Positions 29,106 through 39,156 are shown, counted from the stretch's first letter. The stretch is 64,000 nt of DNA from Prado023 sp963700475 (GCA_963700475.1 CAVOXR010000005.1:248001-312000), one strand, 5' to 3'. Program-made: numbers and translations. The notes: generated by a model not told the origin, from the letters alone.

Positions 29106-29120
29106 GCCCTGGGGCGGACG

Positions 29121-29729
29121 TCAGGTGGGAGGCATCCCGCCGAGCCTGTGGGCGGCATGGGGCAGGGGGAACACCTGTGGTGGGTCGGCCCGCCACCTGG
29201 CGTCGTCGGCGTAGTGCTCGGTCACCGTCAGGGTGTGGGTGGTGATCTCCAGCAACGACCACGAGCGCACGACGCCGCGGGTCCGGTGGCTGGTCACCGT
29301 GCCGGCCACGACCTCGATGATCGACCGGGTTCGAGTCCCGGCGCCCACCCTCAGGACCTGCACTGCCGGCACGTGGGTATGCCCGGCCAGCACGATGTCG
29401 ACCTCGGAGTCCACCAAGGCCCGCTCGAAGCCGTCACCGCCAGCCAGGGATTCCATGTCGTCCGAGCTCGGCGGGTGATGCATGGCCACCACACGGACCG
29501 TCCCCGCCGGAGAGTCGGCGAAGGTGGTGCGGATGTCCTGTGACTGTCGCTCGGAGATGCGCCCCGACTTCCAGCGCCACCGGGGCATGGACCCCAGCCC
29601 CTGGACCCGCACGGTGCCGAGATCCAGGACCGGGTCGAGGTTGTCGGTGACCTCGGCGCGGTACTTGCCGTACGGGGAGGACATCCGGTGCAGCGGGTTG
29701 GTCAGCGGGATGTCGTGGTTGCCGATCAC
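29121..29729 (-). pseudogene. Metallophosphoesterase, N-terminus missing
   Basis: The frame keeps the later calcineurin-type motifs GNHD (VIGNHDIPL), the single His in MHHPP and GHTH (LAGHTHVP), but the first third, with the DxH and GDxxD motifs that supply half of the metal ligands, is absent. Only ~60 bases separate the frame from the start of the divergent aldehyde dehydrogenase, so the missing part cannot be hidden nearby by a frameshift. A GTG at 29729 could start a shortened protein. Most likely a gene broken by rearrangement; an assembly joint is the alternative. Confidence 0.7.
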
Positions 29730-29792
29730 GAAGCGCGGCTCGGACGACGGGTCGTGCGAACGTCGACGATCCGGGGCGCGTAGCGTGAAGGA

Positions 29793-31445
29793 ATGGCCAC
29801 CACATCGATCCCTCAGTCGAAGAACACCCCGCCGGTGAAGGTCCTGCCCATGGGCGATCCCGACAGCGCACCCACGGTCCCCGCCGCACCCCTCAGCCTG
29901 CGCGAGCACCTGCCGACCGCGCTCATCGAACGGCTCCTGTCGTGCGTGCTCGCCACGGGCGGCCAGACCGAGACCACCCGCGCCCCCTTCACCGGCGAGG
30001 AGCTCATCACCTACCCGATCTCGACCGAGGCTGATGTCGAGGAGGCGTTCGCCCGTGCCCGCGCCGCACAGAAGCTGTGGGCCCAGCGGCCCGTCGCCGA
30101 GCGGGCTCGCATCATCGGCCGGATCCACCATGAGGCCTTCGCCCGTCAGGACGAGCTCATGGACCTGCTGCAGATCGAGGCCGGCAAGGCGCGGTACGAC
30201 GCGTTCGCCGAGGCTGCGGCCGTTGCGGTCTACGCGCGCTACATCTCCCGCACGGCACCCAAGGTCCTGGGGCGCCACGCGCGTCAGGGCGTGGTCCCGA
30301 TCGTCACCAAGGCCTATGAGGTGCGCCACCCACGGGGCGTTGTCGGGCTGGTGACGGCGTGGAACTACCCGGCGGTGTTCGCGGCGTCGGATGGCTACTC
30401 GGCGCTGGTCGGTGGGAACGCTGTCGTGCACCGCCCGGACGTCCAGGCGTCGCTGTCCGCGATCTGGGTGCGCGACCTCGCGGTCGAGGCCGGGCTGCCG
30501 GAGGACCTGTGGCAGATCGTCCTCGGGCCGGGACGCTCGATCGGGACCGCCGTGGTCGACCGGTCCGACGCTGTCGCCTTCACGGGCTCCACGGCCGCCG
30601 GACGGGCGGTCGCCGGGCGCACTGGTCCCCGGCTGATCTACACGGCACTGGAACTGGGCGGCAAGAACCCGTTCATCGTCCTGGCCGACGCTGAGATCGA
30701 CCGTGCCGTCGAGGCGGTCATCCGGGCCTGCTTCATCAACGCGGGCCAGACCTGTGTCGGGCCCGAGCGGATCCTGGTCGACCGCGGGGTCTACGACACG
30801 TTCCGGGCCAAGCTCGTGGCGCGGGTGGAGCGGATCCGGATGGGCGCCGGCATGAACTACGACTTCGAGATGGGCTGCCTGATCGATGACACGCAGCTGG
30901 CCAGTGTCGCCGCCCAGGTGGAGGACGCCGTTGCCAAGGGTGCGACCGTGCTCACCGGTGGCCGGCCCAGGCCGGACCTCGGGCCCACCTTCTACGCCCC
31001 CACGGTGCTGGAGAACGTCACGCCGGAGATGGAGGTGTGTGGCTCGGAGACGTTCGGTCCGGTCGTCGCGCTCTACCCGTTCGACTCCGTCGACGAGGCT
31101 GTCCAGATGGCCAACGACACCGAGTACGGGTTGCACGCGGTGCTGTGGACGCGCAACACGCGCGCGGGGATGGCAGTGGCGGAGCGCATCCAGGCGGGCA
31201 CAGTCGAGATCAATGACGGGATCGTGGCGACCTGGGGCAGCGCAGACGTGCTGCAGGGAGGGATGAAGGCCTCCGGCATGGGGCGACGCAACGGCAAGTA
31301 CGGGATCCTGCGGTTCACCGAGCCGCAGTCGGTGGTGATCCAGCGCCTGCACGGGATCCACCCGCCCGGCACTATGACCCACGAGCTGTTCACCGCCGTG
31401 ATGACGCACTCGTTCAAGGCGCTGCACAAGCTGCCGCGCCCGTGA
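29793..31445 (+). CDS. gabD2: Succinate-semialdehyde dehydrogenase, GabD2 type
   Basis: An aldehyde dehydrogenase of 550 residues. The cofactor site is TAWNYP and FTGSTAAGR, the general base glutamate LELGGKNP, and the nucleophile NAGQTCVGPERI. The N-terminal ~50-residue extension (APLSLREHLPTALIERLLSCV) is typical of the mycobacterial GabD2/Rv1731 group, which oxidises succinic semialdehyde to succinate. TAGCGT at 29781-29786, six bases before the ATG, gives a leaderless start. No GABA transaminase is nearby. Confidence 0.85.
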   Translation: MATTSIPQSKNTPPVKVLPMGDPDSAPTVPAAPLSLREHLPTALIERLLSCVLATGGQTETTRAPFTGEELITYPISTEADVEEAFARARAAQKLWAQRPVAERARIIGRIHHEAFARQDELMDLLQIEAGKARYDAFAEAAAVAVYARYISRTAPKVLGRHARQGVVPIVTKAYEVRHPRGVVGLVTAWNYPAVFAASDGYSALVGGNAVVHRPDVQASLSAIWVRDLAVEAGLPEDLWQIVLGPGRSIGTAVVDRSDAVAFTGSTAAGRAVAGRTGPRLIYTALELGGKNPFIVLADAEIDRAVEAVIRACFINAGQTCVGPERILVDRGVYDTFRAKLVARVERIRMGAGMNYDFEMGCLIDDTQLASVAAQVEDAVAKGATVLTGGRPRPDLGPTFYAPTVLENVTPEMEVCGSETFGPVVALYPFDSVDEAVQMANDTEYGLHAVLWTRNTRAGMAVAERIQAGTVEINDGIVATWGSADVLQGGMKASGMGRRNGKYGILRFTEPQSVVIQRLHGIHPPGTMTHELFTAVMTHSFKALHKLPRP

Positions 31446-31452
31446 CGAACGA

Positions 31453-33057
31453 TCAGCCGGCGGCAACCTCCTTGGCGGCGCGTTCGCCGGACTCGACGGC
31501 GCCGTTGAGGTAGCCGAAGTACTCGTCGCTGGTGTGCTCACCGGCGAAGAACACGTTTCCCGAGCGCTCCTTGCCCACGCCGAACAGAGTCGTGTACTGC
31601 CCGGGCGTCGGGCAGGTGTACGCGCCCTTCGACCACGGGTTGAGGACCCACGCATCGCGGTAGCTGCGTCCGGTGTAGGCCGCCCGGGTGCCCGGGAAGA
31701 TGGCGTCGGCCTGGGCGAGGTAGTCATCCACCTGGTTCTTGGGGGCAGGACCGAAGGCGGACCCGCTCCATGCCTGGACCTGGCGCCCCCCGGGGAAGAA
31801 GTTGAGGACCCCGCGGGTCGCGGTGCTCGCCGCGGTGTCGTCCCACGCGCACTGGAAGCCGGACATGTTCGTGTAGGCCGGACCGCCGTATCCCTGGCTG
31901 ACCCACGGCCGCGACGACAGCTGGACGTGGAGCTTGGCGTTGTACCCCAACCCCAGTTCGCGGATGGCGCGGAGCTTCAGCGGGCTGAACCCGGATCGGC
32001 TGAGGTCGCAATCGCGCAGCGTCGTGAAGGGGAGGGCGAGGATCACACGATCCGCGGTCACGTCCGTGAGCTTCCGCCCACTCAGGAACGTCCCGGTGAC
32101 GCTCCCGTTGGCGTTGGCCCGCAGGGCCGTCAGCGCGTTGCCGTACCTCACCGTCCCGGCCGGCAGCTCGGCGAGCATCCGCGCGATCACCTGGTCGTTG
32201 CCGCCCTCGACGGTGTACTTCTCATCGGCTCCATTGAGGGGATCCAGGGAGTTCTGGGGGTTCCAGCCGAGCAGATAGATGAGGTTCAGCGCCGACTGCT
32301 GGTCGGGATCCATGCCGTACTCGGCGATGGCGTTGCTCTGCATCAGCTTCGCGAACCTGCTGCTCAGCCCGCCCGGGACATTCGCATCGAGCCACTGGTT
32401 GACCGTCAGGCGGTCCAGTTCGATGCCGGCGGGGGTGTTGCTGGAGTACGTCTGGGGGTAGGGCGCCGCCTGCAGGGCTGCCTTCATCGCCGACTGGACC
32501 GTTCCCCAGTCCGCGTTGGCAGCGTCATACGAGTAGTTGGCGCCGTCGATCCAGTACTTGTCGACCCACCCCTTGTAGGCCCCACCATTGGCTGCCACCA
32601 GTCCCAGTCCGAGGCTGCTGATCAGGTTGCGGATCGTGTTGTGGTCGGTGTTGATCAGCTGCCCGCCGTGCTCGACGACGGCGCCGTCGTCGAAGTAGTC
32701 GCGCAGCGACCAGCAGCGCCCGCCGGCACGCGTGTTCCCCTCGTAGATCGTGGACGTGATGCCCTTGACCTTGTACAGCCAGTGCGCTGCCCGCACACCG
32801 GCCAGGCCTGCGCCGACGATGACCACCGAGGGGGCGGTCGCAGCTCTCGCGGGGGTGGGCCGCAACCCGGCCGCCACGGCGACCCCGGCGGCGGTCACGG
32901 CCCCAGCGCCGCGCAGGAAGTCCCTGCGTGACAGCTGGGCTGCAGCAGCTCGCCCGAGGACCTCCTCGACGGGGACCCCCGTGCGCTGGGACTGGCTGTG
33001 CGCGGCCAGCGTCTGGCGGATCTGATGGGACAGTGGGGTGATCCCGCGACGTGGCAT
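31453..33057 (-). CDS. Tat-exported flavin amine oxidase
   Basis: A flavin monoamine oxidase of 534 residues. A twin-arginine signal (SRRDFLRGAG then a hydrophobic stretch ending in ARA) appears after a ~42-residue leader. The mature part starts with the FAD motif VVIVGAGLAGVRAAHWL, followed by GGRCWS, and ends with VFFAGEHTSDEYFGYLNGAVESGERAA. The open frame continues upstream into plsC, but the Tat signal needs an N-terminus, and TACCCT (33069-33064) sits six bases before the ATG at 33057, so this is the start. It would deaminate a primary amine outside the membrane. Substrate is unknown. Confidence 0.87.
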   Translation of the reverse strand: MPRRGITPLSHQIRQTLAAHSQSQRTGVPVEEVLGRAAAAQLSRRDFLRGAGAVTAAGVAVAAGLRPTPARAATAPSVVIVGAGLAGVRAAHWLYKVKGITSTIYEGNTRAGGRCWSLRDYFDDGAVVEHGGQLINTDHNTIRNLISSLGLGLVAANGGAYKGWVDKYWIDGANYSYDAANADWGTVQSAMKAALQAAPYPQTYSSNTPAGIELDRLTVNQWLDANVPGGLSSRFAKLMQSNAIAEYGMDPDQQSALNLIYLLGWNPQNSLDPLNGADEKYTVEGGNDQVIARMLAELPAGTVRYGNALTALRANANGSVTGTFLSGRKLTDVTADRVILALPFTTLRDCDLSRSGFSPLKLRAIRELGLGYNAKLHVQLSSRPWVSQGYGGPAYTNMSGFQCAWDDTAASTATRGVLNFFPGGRQVQAWSGSAFGPAPKNQVDDYLAQADAIFPGTRAAYTGRSYRDAWVLNPWSKGAYTCPTPGQYTTLFGVGKERSGNVFFAGEHTSDEYFGYLNGAVESGERAAKEVAAG

Positions 33058-33073
33058 GTCGGCAGGGTAGGGG

Positions 33074-34516
33074 TCAGGCGGGGCGGATGGCCAGTCGGCC
33101 AGCGTGTCGAGGTACATCTGACGGACCCGGGCAACGTTCTCGTTGAGGTTGTCCAGCGTCCAGTCGTCCGTGGGAACCGGTGGGAGCACCGCCACGTCGA
33201 CGGTGCCGCCGTGGATGGCCATGGAGTGCGCCGCCATGATCTCCCCGCAGTTGCGCATGACGATCGGGACGACCGGGACCCCGGCCTGCATCGCCATGTG
33301 GAACGGGCCCTTCTTGAACGGCAGCAAGCCGCGGCGTCGGGGAGCGGGTGCCCTCGGGGGCGATCGCGATCGACTTGCCTCCGCGAAGCGCCTCGACCGC
33401 GGGCTCGAGGCCCTGTCGGGCCTTGGCGCTGTCGGTGCGGTCGATGTAGGCCACATCAGCCAGGAAGCCCACGGGCCCGAAGAACGGGTCGCGCTCCAGG
33501 GACTTCTTCGCGACTCCGGTGAAGTCCTTGCGCAGGAGCGACCCGAGCACGAAGACGTCGAGCTGGCTCTGGTGGTTGAAGAGGAACACCGCAGGGCGGG
33601 AGGCCCAGATGTTCTCCTCGCCGGTCACCCGCAGCCGCACACCCGCGGTGGCAAGACCCAGGTCGGAGCCGACGCTGGCAGCCACGTTGGCCCCCATCGA
33701 ACGGCTGCGGTTGACCACGGCCAGAGCTGTTGCCACGCCAACACTCCCGGCGAACACGCCGATCGCTGCAGCGCTGCGCACGATGTCGACCGGACTTGTG
33801 GGGCGAGGCTCCACCAGTCGGGCCACGGGCCACCCCCGCTCCTTGGAGATCTCCACCAGGCCGTCGTCGGGGTTCAGGGCACAGGGCCGCCCGACCGTCT
33901 CCAGGAAGGGCAGGTCCTCGCTGCCGTTGGAGTACCCGAAGGACTCGTCGAGGTCGATCTGGTACTCCTCGGCGAACTCCGCGACGGCGTCGGACTTGCC
34001 CTCGCCCCAGCGGATGGGGCTTGCCAGGGCGCCGGTGTAGCGACCGTCGTCGTCGACCTCCATCTCCGTGCAGATGATGTGGTCGATACCGAGGTCGTCG
34101 GCGGTTGCCTGGACCTGCGCCCGTGTGGCCGAGGAGGCGATCACCACCGTGTGGTGCCGGCGCAGGTGCGCGTCGATGAGCGTGCGCGAGTCGGGGTAGA
34201 TCATCTCGGCGATCTCCTTGGCGAAGACCGTGCGCGCCCAGCTCTCCGCCTCATCGGCGTCGCGCCCGGCCTGCCCCTGCACCCCCACGTTCATCAGCTC
34301 GGTGACGTCGTGCCCGCGGCGCTCCACGTTGACGCTCTCAGCGATCGTGCGCATGAGCTCCTTGGTGGAGATCTCGCGGCGCTTGAGCCGATAGGTGAAG
34401 AAGGCTGCCGCGGAGTAGCCCGCGATCAGGGTGCCGTCGAAGTCGAAGAAGGCCCCGACGTGTGGACCCTCGGGGGCGTTGTCGATCTGCTCGACCAGCC
34501 ACTCGATGTCAGCCAT
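33074..34516 (-). CDS. plsC: HAD-IB hydrolase / 1-acylglycerol-3-phosphate acyltransferase fusion (PlsC type, frameshifted)
   Basis: Residues 1-230 are a HAD-IB phosphatase-like domain (DFDGTL, SSATRAQ, GYSNGSEDLP); from about 300 a PlsC acyltransferase follows, with NHQSQLD (the HX4D motif) and EGTRS. The same two-domain protein is known from Rv2483c. After EGTRS the acyltransferase continues in another frame (GLLPFKKGPFHMAMQAG...), with the switch near 33335. It must shift back near 33095 to use the TGA at 33074; otherwise it would run without a stop into the amine oxidase. It overlaps plsB by 8 bp. It converts lysophosphatidate to phosphatidate. Confidence 0.82.
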   Translation of the reverse strand: MADIEWLVEQIDNAPEGPHVGAFFDFDGTLIAGYSAAAFFTYRLKRREISTKELMRTIAESVNVERRGHDVTELMNVGVQGQAGRDADEAESWARTVFAKEIAEMIYPDSRTLIDAHLRRHHTVVIASSATRAQVQATADDLGIDHIICTEMEVDDDGRYTGALASPIRWGEGKSDAVAEFAEEYQIDLDESFGYSNGSEDLPFLETVGRPCALNPDDGLVEISKERGWPVARLVEPRPTSPVDIVRSAAAIGVFAGSVGVATALAVVNRSRSMGANVAASVGSDLGLATAGVRLRVTGEENIWASRPAVFLFNHQSQLDVFVLGSLLRKDFTGVAKKSLERDPFFGPVGFLADVAYIDRTDSAKARQGLEPAVEALRGGKSIAIAPEGTRSPTPRLAAVQEGPVPHGDAGRGPGRPDRHAQLRGDHGGALHGHPRRHRRRGGAPTGSHGRLDAGQPQRERCPGPSDVPRHAGRLAIRPA

Positions 34517-36323
34517 GTGACCCTCCCTGGGGACGTGGGGCGCGTTCGGTCAGCATGGGTTGCCCCGATGCCTGGGCGATCCGGCGCAGCGTGTCCAGAC
34601 GGCGCGTGATCTGGTGCAGCTCGTCGGCCAGGGCACGGCGGCGCTCTGCGAGGTCCGGCTCCTGCGAGGTGAGCAGGCCGAACTTGTCGACCAGCTGCAC
34701 GGCATTGCGGAAGTAGTCCGCGGAGACCGACTCCGGGGTCGTCAGCTGCCGTTGCAGCCAGCGCTGCTGGGCCACCCCCAGGGTTGCCTTCACGAGCTCC
34801 TTGTCGTCGGCCGGCTCGCTGCCCAGGAGGGCGAGCTCGTCGGCCAGGACGCTGTAGGCCTCCAGGAACGGCCCGATGACCCGATGGGCCACCAGCATGT
34901 CCAGTTCGGCCATCTCCTGGCGGACCTGCGCAGGGCTGTAGGTGTGGTCCTGCCAGTTCGGGTTCATGTACGTGGTCTCGGCCGCGATCTGCGCTGCGAA
35001 CTCCCGGGTTCCCGGGAAGAAGAACTCGTACCGGAGCAGCTCCTTGAGCCGGCGGGCGTTCTGCCAGGTGGCCTCGGGGATGTCGGGCGCGTCGTCCTCG
35101 GCGGCCTGGAGGGCCGCCAGCTCCCCGATGGAGCGGTTGAGGAAGAAGTGGATGATCGTGTTGCGGTAGAAGGCGGCCTCGTGCTGCTTGCCCGGGCTGA
35201 TCGCGTAGACCGGCTCGGTCCCGCCGCGGTACACGGTGATGACGCCTTCGCTGACCAGTCGGTCGAGGACCTCGCGCATGCGCCCGAACTCGCTGAGGTC
35301 GGGCCACTCGGTCATGGGCAGCTGGCGGCGCTGGATGTAGTCGGCCAGGGGCTGCAGGATCCGCCGGCCCTCCTCCACGGTGATCGACCGGTCACCGTTG
35401 TCCAGCAGGGCGAAGGTGATCAGGGCACCCGGTGTGATGGGGGTGGCGGCATTGATCCGGTTCGCGTTCTCGAAGGCGACCTTCTGCACCGCCAGGCGCG
35501 GGCGGAGGGTGCCCTCCTCGTCGGCGGTCAGGGCGACCGCGTCAGCCAGGGAGAGCGGCTCCCCGAACCTCAGGTACGCGCGACCCAGCCGCCGGGACTG
35601 GGAGGTCGCGAACTCGTACATCCACTTGATGCTCTCGGGCTTCTTCTTGCCGCCCATCTCCTCGGCCGAGATCGCGCCGATCTCGTGCTGCTGGTCGTAG
35701 ATGATCGACGTGGGGATGACCAGCACGTCGCGCTCCGGGTGCTCGCCGTAGGCGTCCATGACGTAGCTGAGGATGCCCAGGCGGGGCGGCCGCAGCTTGC
35801 CGGTCCGGGTGCGCCCTCCCTCGATGTACCACTCGAGGTTCTGCCGCTCGACCATCAGGTGCGAGAGATACGCCTTCAGCGTGGCCCGGTAGACGTGGTC
35901 ATCGCGGAACTCCCGGCGGATGAAGACGATGCCGTTGCGCTGGCCGATGTCGGAGAACGGCCAGATCGCCAGGTTCGCGCCACCGAGCACGTTGTTGGGC
36001 TTGAACCCGTGCTGGGACAGCGCTGAGCGCAGGATCATCGGGTCGAGGTAGGAGCGGTGGTTGGGCAGGAATACCAGCGACGCGGACCTGTTGAGCTCGC
36101 GCAGGCGCTCGACCTCCGCGGGGCGGTAGTCCACGCGGTAGGCCCGCGAGAGCCAGCCGCAGAAGCTGTCCCATGCGGCGCCGCTCCACTTGCCCGGTCG
36201 CACGGCCATCTCCTTGAGGTCAGCCTCGGCCTCCTCGCGCAGGGCAGCCACCGGCTTCCCGGACTCGTCGGCGAGCTTCTGCAGGATCGCGCTGAACTCA
36301 GGGGAGTCCAGGACATCGTTCAC
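34509..36323 (-). CDS. plsB: Glycerol-3-phosphate acyltransferase
   Basis: First acylation step of phospholipid and triacylglycerol synthesis. The acyltransferase blocks are NHRSYLDP (HX4D), FIRREFRDD, the substrate-binding EGGRTRTGK, and VLVIPTSIIYD. At 604 residues it is shorter than the mycobacterial PlsB2 but co-linear through the core. The GTG start at 36323 follows GGAG by five bases. plsB and HAD-plsC form one operon supplying both acylation steps. Confidence 0.9.
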   Translation of the reverse strand: MNDVLDSPEFSAILQKLADESGKPVAALREEAEADLKEMAVRPGKWSGAAWDSFCGWLSRAYRVDYRPAEVERLRELNRSASLVFLPNHRSYLDPMILRSALSQHGFKPNNVLGGANLAIWPFSDIGQRNGIVFIRREFRDDHVYRATLKAYLSHLMVERQNLEWYIEGGRTRTGKLRPPRLGILSYVMDAYGEHPERDVLVIPTSIIYDQQHEIGAISAEEMGGKKKPESIKWMYEFATSQSRRLGRAYLRFGEPLSLADAVALTADEEGTLRPRLAVQKVAFENANRINAATPITPGALITFALLDNGDRSITVEEGRRILQPLADYIQRRQLPMTEWPDLSEFGRMREVLDRLVSEGVITVYRGGTEPVYAISPGKQHEAAFYRNTIIHFFLNRSIGELAALQAAEDDAPDIPEATWQNARRLKELLRYEFFFPGTREFAAQIAAETTYMNPNWQDHTYSPAQVRQEMAELDMLVAHRVIGPFLEAYSVLADELALLGSEPADDKELVKATLGVAQQRWLQRQLTTPESVSADYFRNAVQLVDKFGLLTSQEPDLAERRRALADELHQITRRLDTLRRIAQASGQPMLTERAPRPQGGSHG

Positions 36324-36484
36324 GACAGCTCCGATCGGTATGGGGCGCAGATGGATGTGAGGGTAGTGCTGAGGGGGGTGCGATGGCAGGTCGAGACTGC
36401 CGCGCTCCGGGTCGATCAGGCAGGGGTCGAAGGGGGGTCGAACGTCCCTCGTGATCGGGTGATCCCGGGCATACCGTGCTAGGT

Positions 36485-37501
36485 ATGGCGATCTACTCCG
36501 CTCCCGCCCCGGTCACCGACGATCAACCCGTTGACGCCGTCATCGACGTGCGTGGCCTGGTCAAGTCGTTCGGCACGACCCTTGTGCTCGACCATCTCGC
36601 CCTGGAGGTCATCCCGGGGGAGGTGCACGGCCTCCTCGGCCCCAATGGCGCGGGCAAGACGACGACGCTGCGGATCCTGCTCGGCCTCCTGCGCGCCGAC
36701 GCCGGGACGGTCCGGGTCCTCGGGACCGACCCCTGGCACGACGCCGCCTCGCTGCACAGGCGACTGGCCTACGTGCCCGGTGACGTGACCCTGTGGCCGA
36801 ACCTCACCGGGGGCGAGGTCATCGACATGCTGGGACGGATGCGGGGAGGCCTGGATCGGGCCCGGCGCGACGACCTGATCGCCCGGTTCGACCTCGATCC
36901 CACGAAGAAGGGGCGCACCTACTCCAAGGGAAACCGGCAGAAGGTGGCTCTCGTGGCCGCATTGGCAAGTGACGTGGAGCTGCTGCTCCTCGACGAGCCG
37001 ACCGCGGGGCTCGACCCCCTGATGGACGCCACCTTCCGCGGCTACATCCGCGAGTTTCGCTCGGCTGGCCGCACGGTGCTGCTGAGCAGCCACATCCTGT
37101 CCGAGGTCGAGGCCCTGTGCGATCGGGTGAGCATCATCCGCCAGGGCGTGGTCGTGGAGTCCGGGACGATGGCCCAGCTGCGGCACCTGACTCGGACGTC
37201 GGTCGTCGCCGACGTCGACATGGTCCCTGCGGGGATCGAGCACCTGCCCGGGGTCCACGACGTGGTCGTGAACGGCCGCCGGGTCACGGCCAGCGTCGAG
37301 AGCCAGGGGCTCTCCCCGCTCATGGCCAGCCTCGGTTCAGGTGGCCTGACCAGCCTGACCACCGCACCGCCGACGCTCGAGGAGCTCTTCCTGCGGCACT
37401 ACCAGGAGGTGCTGCCGGGACCGGCAGCTGGCGGCAACGGGGACGGCTCGCGCGAGTCGCACCGCATGCACCTCGGACGTCGGGGGAAGGGGTCGGCATG
37501 A
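36485..37501 (+). CDS. ABC transporter ATP-binding protein (polyketide/antibiotic-exporter type)
   Basis: An ABC-2 ATPase with Walker A GPNGAGKTTT, signature-region YSKGNRQK (YSKGNRQK in place of LSGGQ, usual for this exporter type), Walker B LLLLDEPTAGLDP and H-loop SSHILSE. The ATG 36485 is favoured because TACCGT (36472-36477) lies seven bases upstream; the frame also opens at 36476. The stop overlaps the permease ATG (ATGA). The family includes tetronasin exporters, but the substrate is unknown. Confidence 0.88.
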   Translation: MAIYSAPAPVTDDQPVDAVIDVRGLVKSFGTTLVLDHLALEVIPGEVHGLLGPNGAGKTTTLRILLGLLRADAGTVRVLGTDPWHDAASLHRRLAYVPGDVTLWPNLTGGEVIDMLGRMRGGLDRARRDDLIARFDLDPTKKGRTYSKGNRQKVALVAALASDVELLLLDEPTAGLDPLMDATFRGYIREFRSAGRTVLLSSHILSEVEALCDRVSIIRQGVVVESGTMAQLRHLTRTSVVADVDMVPAGIEHLPGVHDVVVNGRRVTASVESQGLSPLMASLGSGGLTSLTTAPPTLEELFLRHYQEVLPGPAAGGNGDGSRESHRMHLGRRGKGSA

Positions 37502-39156
37502 CCTCCGGCTCGGCCCCGACAACCACCCGACCGGTCCTCGCGCCGGAGGAGGGTGGCGCGGGTGGCTCGGCGCTGGTCGGCACCGGCCAGATGCTGCGCC
37601 TCGCGCTGCGGCGCGATCGGGTCCTCGTGCCGGCATGGGTCCTGGGGATCGCCGGCATGGCCACGCTGTCCGCCCAGGCCACGGTCGGGCTGTACCCGGA
37701 CCTGCCCCAGCGGGTGCAGGCTGCACAGGCGGTCAATGGGTCCGCAGCCCTGATCGCCCTGTACGGGCGCATCTACGACCCCACCTCGCTCGGTGAGCTC
37801 TCCCTGTTCAAGATGACCGCCTTCGGTGCAGCGATGGTCGGCGTTCTGATGATCATCCTCGTGGTCCGGCACACGCGGGCCGAGGAGGAGACCGGGCGCC
37901 TCGAGCTGGTCGGGTCGACCGCCGTGGGTCGGGCTGCCCCCCTGGCTGCCGGGATGCTGCTGGCGGCAATCGCCGCAGGGGCGATCGCGGTCCTGACCGC
38001 AGCTGGGTTGGCGATCGCCGGGCTGCCCCTGGCTGGCAGCATCGCGTTCGGCGCCGCGTGGGGCGCGACCGGGGTGCTCTTCGCGGCCGTCGGCGGGATC
38101 ACGGCACAGCTCAGCGTGAGCGCCCGTGCCGCCACTGGTCTGGGACTGATCGTCCTGGCGGTGGCATACGTCGCCCGGGCGGTCGGCGACCTTGCGGAGG
38201 GCGGCCCGGGGTGGCTGTCGTGGCTGTCCCCGATCGGCTGGAGCCAGCAGGTGCGGGCCTTCTCCGGCACGCGCTGGGGGATTCTCGTGCTGCCGGTGGT
38301 GGCCACCGTGATCCTCGTGGCGGCCGCCTTCGTGCTCCGCCGGGGCCGCGACCTCGGTGCCGGCCTGCTGGCCGACCGGCCGGGACCTGCGCACGGGCGC
38401 ATCCGGTCCACGTGGGGGCTGTCGTGGCGCCTGCAGCGCCCCGCCCTCCTGGCATGGATGGCTGCCGCTGTGCTCATGGGGATGGTGCTGGGCAGCGTGG
38501 CAGACAGCGTCAGCGGCTTCGTGGACACCCCGGCCATGGCGGACTTCCTGGAGAAGCTGGGCGGTAGGCAGGGCCTGGTGAACGCCTTCCTCGCCGCGGA
38601 ACTCGGGATCATCGGTTCCCTTGTCGCGGCCTACGGGATCACTGCCTCCCATTGGCTGCCGGCCGAGGAGGAGGGCGGACGCACGGAGATCGTGCTCGCG
38701 ACCGCCACCTCGCGGCGCCGATGGGCGACGAGCCATGCGGTCCTGGCGCTGGTCGGCGTGGCCGTGCTCACGGTCCTGGTCGGGCTGGCCGTCGGCTTGG
38801 GGTACGCGCTGGCGGTGGGCGAGCCCGACCAGGTGTGGCGGCTGGGCGTCGCAGCGACGACCCGGATCCCCGCCGCCTGGGTGATGGTCGGGCTGACCGT
38901 CGCGATCTGGGGGTTCTGGCCCCGACTCAGCTGGCTCGCGTGGGTGCTGTTCGTCGGGTTCCTGGTGATGGGCGAGTTCGGGGTCCTCTGGGACATCCCC
39001 GCGTGGCTGCGCAACCTCAGCCCGTTCGCTCACTCGCCGGTGGTTCCGGGCCCCGACCCGCAGTACCTGGGGATCCCCGTGATGCTGGCGATCGCGCTCG
39101 GGCTGGTCGCCCTGGGCATCGGCCGGTTCGCGCGTCGGGACGTCGTCAGCTCGTAG
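37498..39156 (+). CDS. ABC-2 exporter permease, tetronasin-type (12 segments)
   Basis: A 552-residue permease built of two repeated halves of about six membrane segments each, as in TnrB3-type exporters. RAEEETGRLELVGSTAVGR in the first half and EEEGGRTEIVLATATSRRRW in the second are the family's paired cytoplasmic E-E-x-G-R-x-E motif, which shows the internal duplication. It starts coupled to the ATPase. No biosynthetic genes for an exported compound are near. Confidence 0.88.
   Translation: MTSGSAPTTTRPVLAPEEGGAGGSALVGTGQMLRLALRRDRVLVPAWVLGIAGMATLSAQATVGLYPDLPQRVQAAQAVNGSAALIALYGRIYDPTSLGELSLFKMTAFGAAMVGVLMIILVVRHTRAEEETGRLELVGSTAVGRAAPLAAGMLLAAIAAGAIAVLTAAGLAIAGLPLAGSIAFGAAWGATGVLFAAVGGITAQLSVSARAATGLGLIVLAVAYVARAVGDLAEGGPGWLSWLSPIGWSQQVRAFSGTRWGILVLPVVATVILVAAAFVLRRGRDLGAGLLADRPGPAHGRIRSTWGLSWRLQRPALLAWMAAAVLMGMVLGSVADSVSGFVDTPAMADFLEKLGGRQGLVNAFLAAELGIIGSLVAAYGITASHWLPAEEEGGRTEIVLATATSRRRWATSHAVLALVGVAVLTVLVGLAVGLGYALAVGEPDQVWRLGVAATTRIPAAWVMVGLTVAIWGFWPRLSWLAWVLFVGFLVMGEFGVLWDIPAWLRNLSPFAHSPVVPGPDPQYLGIPVMLAIALGLVALGIGRFARRDVVSS

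Noticed and set aside
31453..33456. A single PlsC-amine oxidase protein
   Set aside because: A Tat signal would be internal and non-functional, and the oxidase has its own leaderless start signature.
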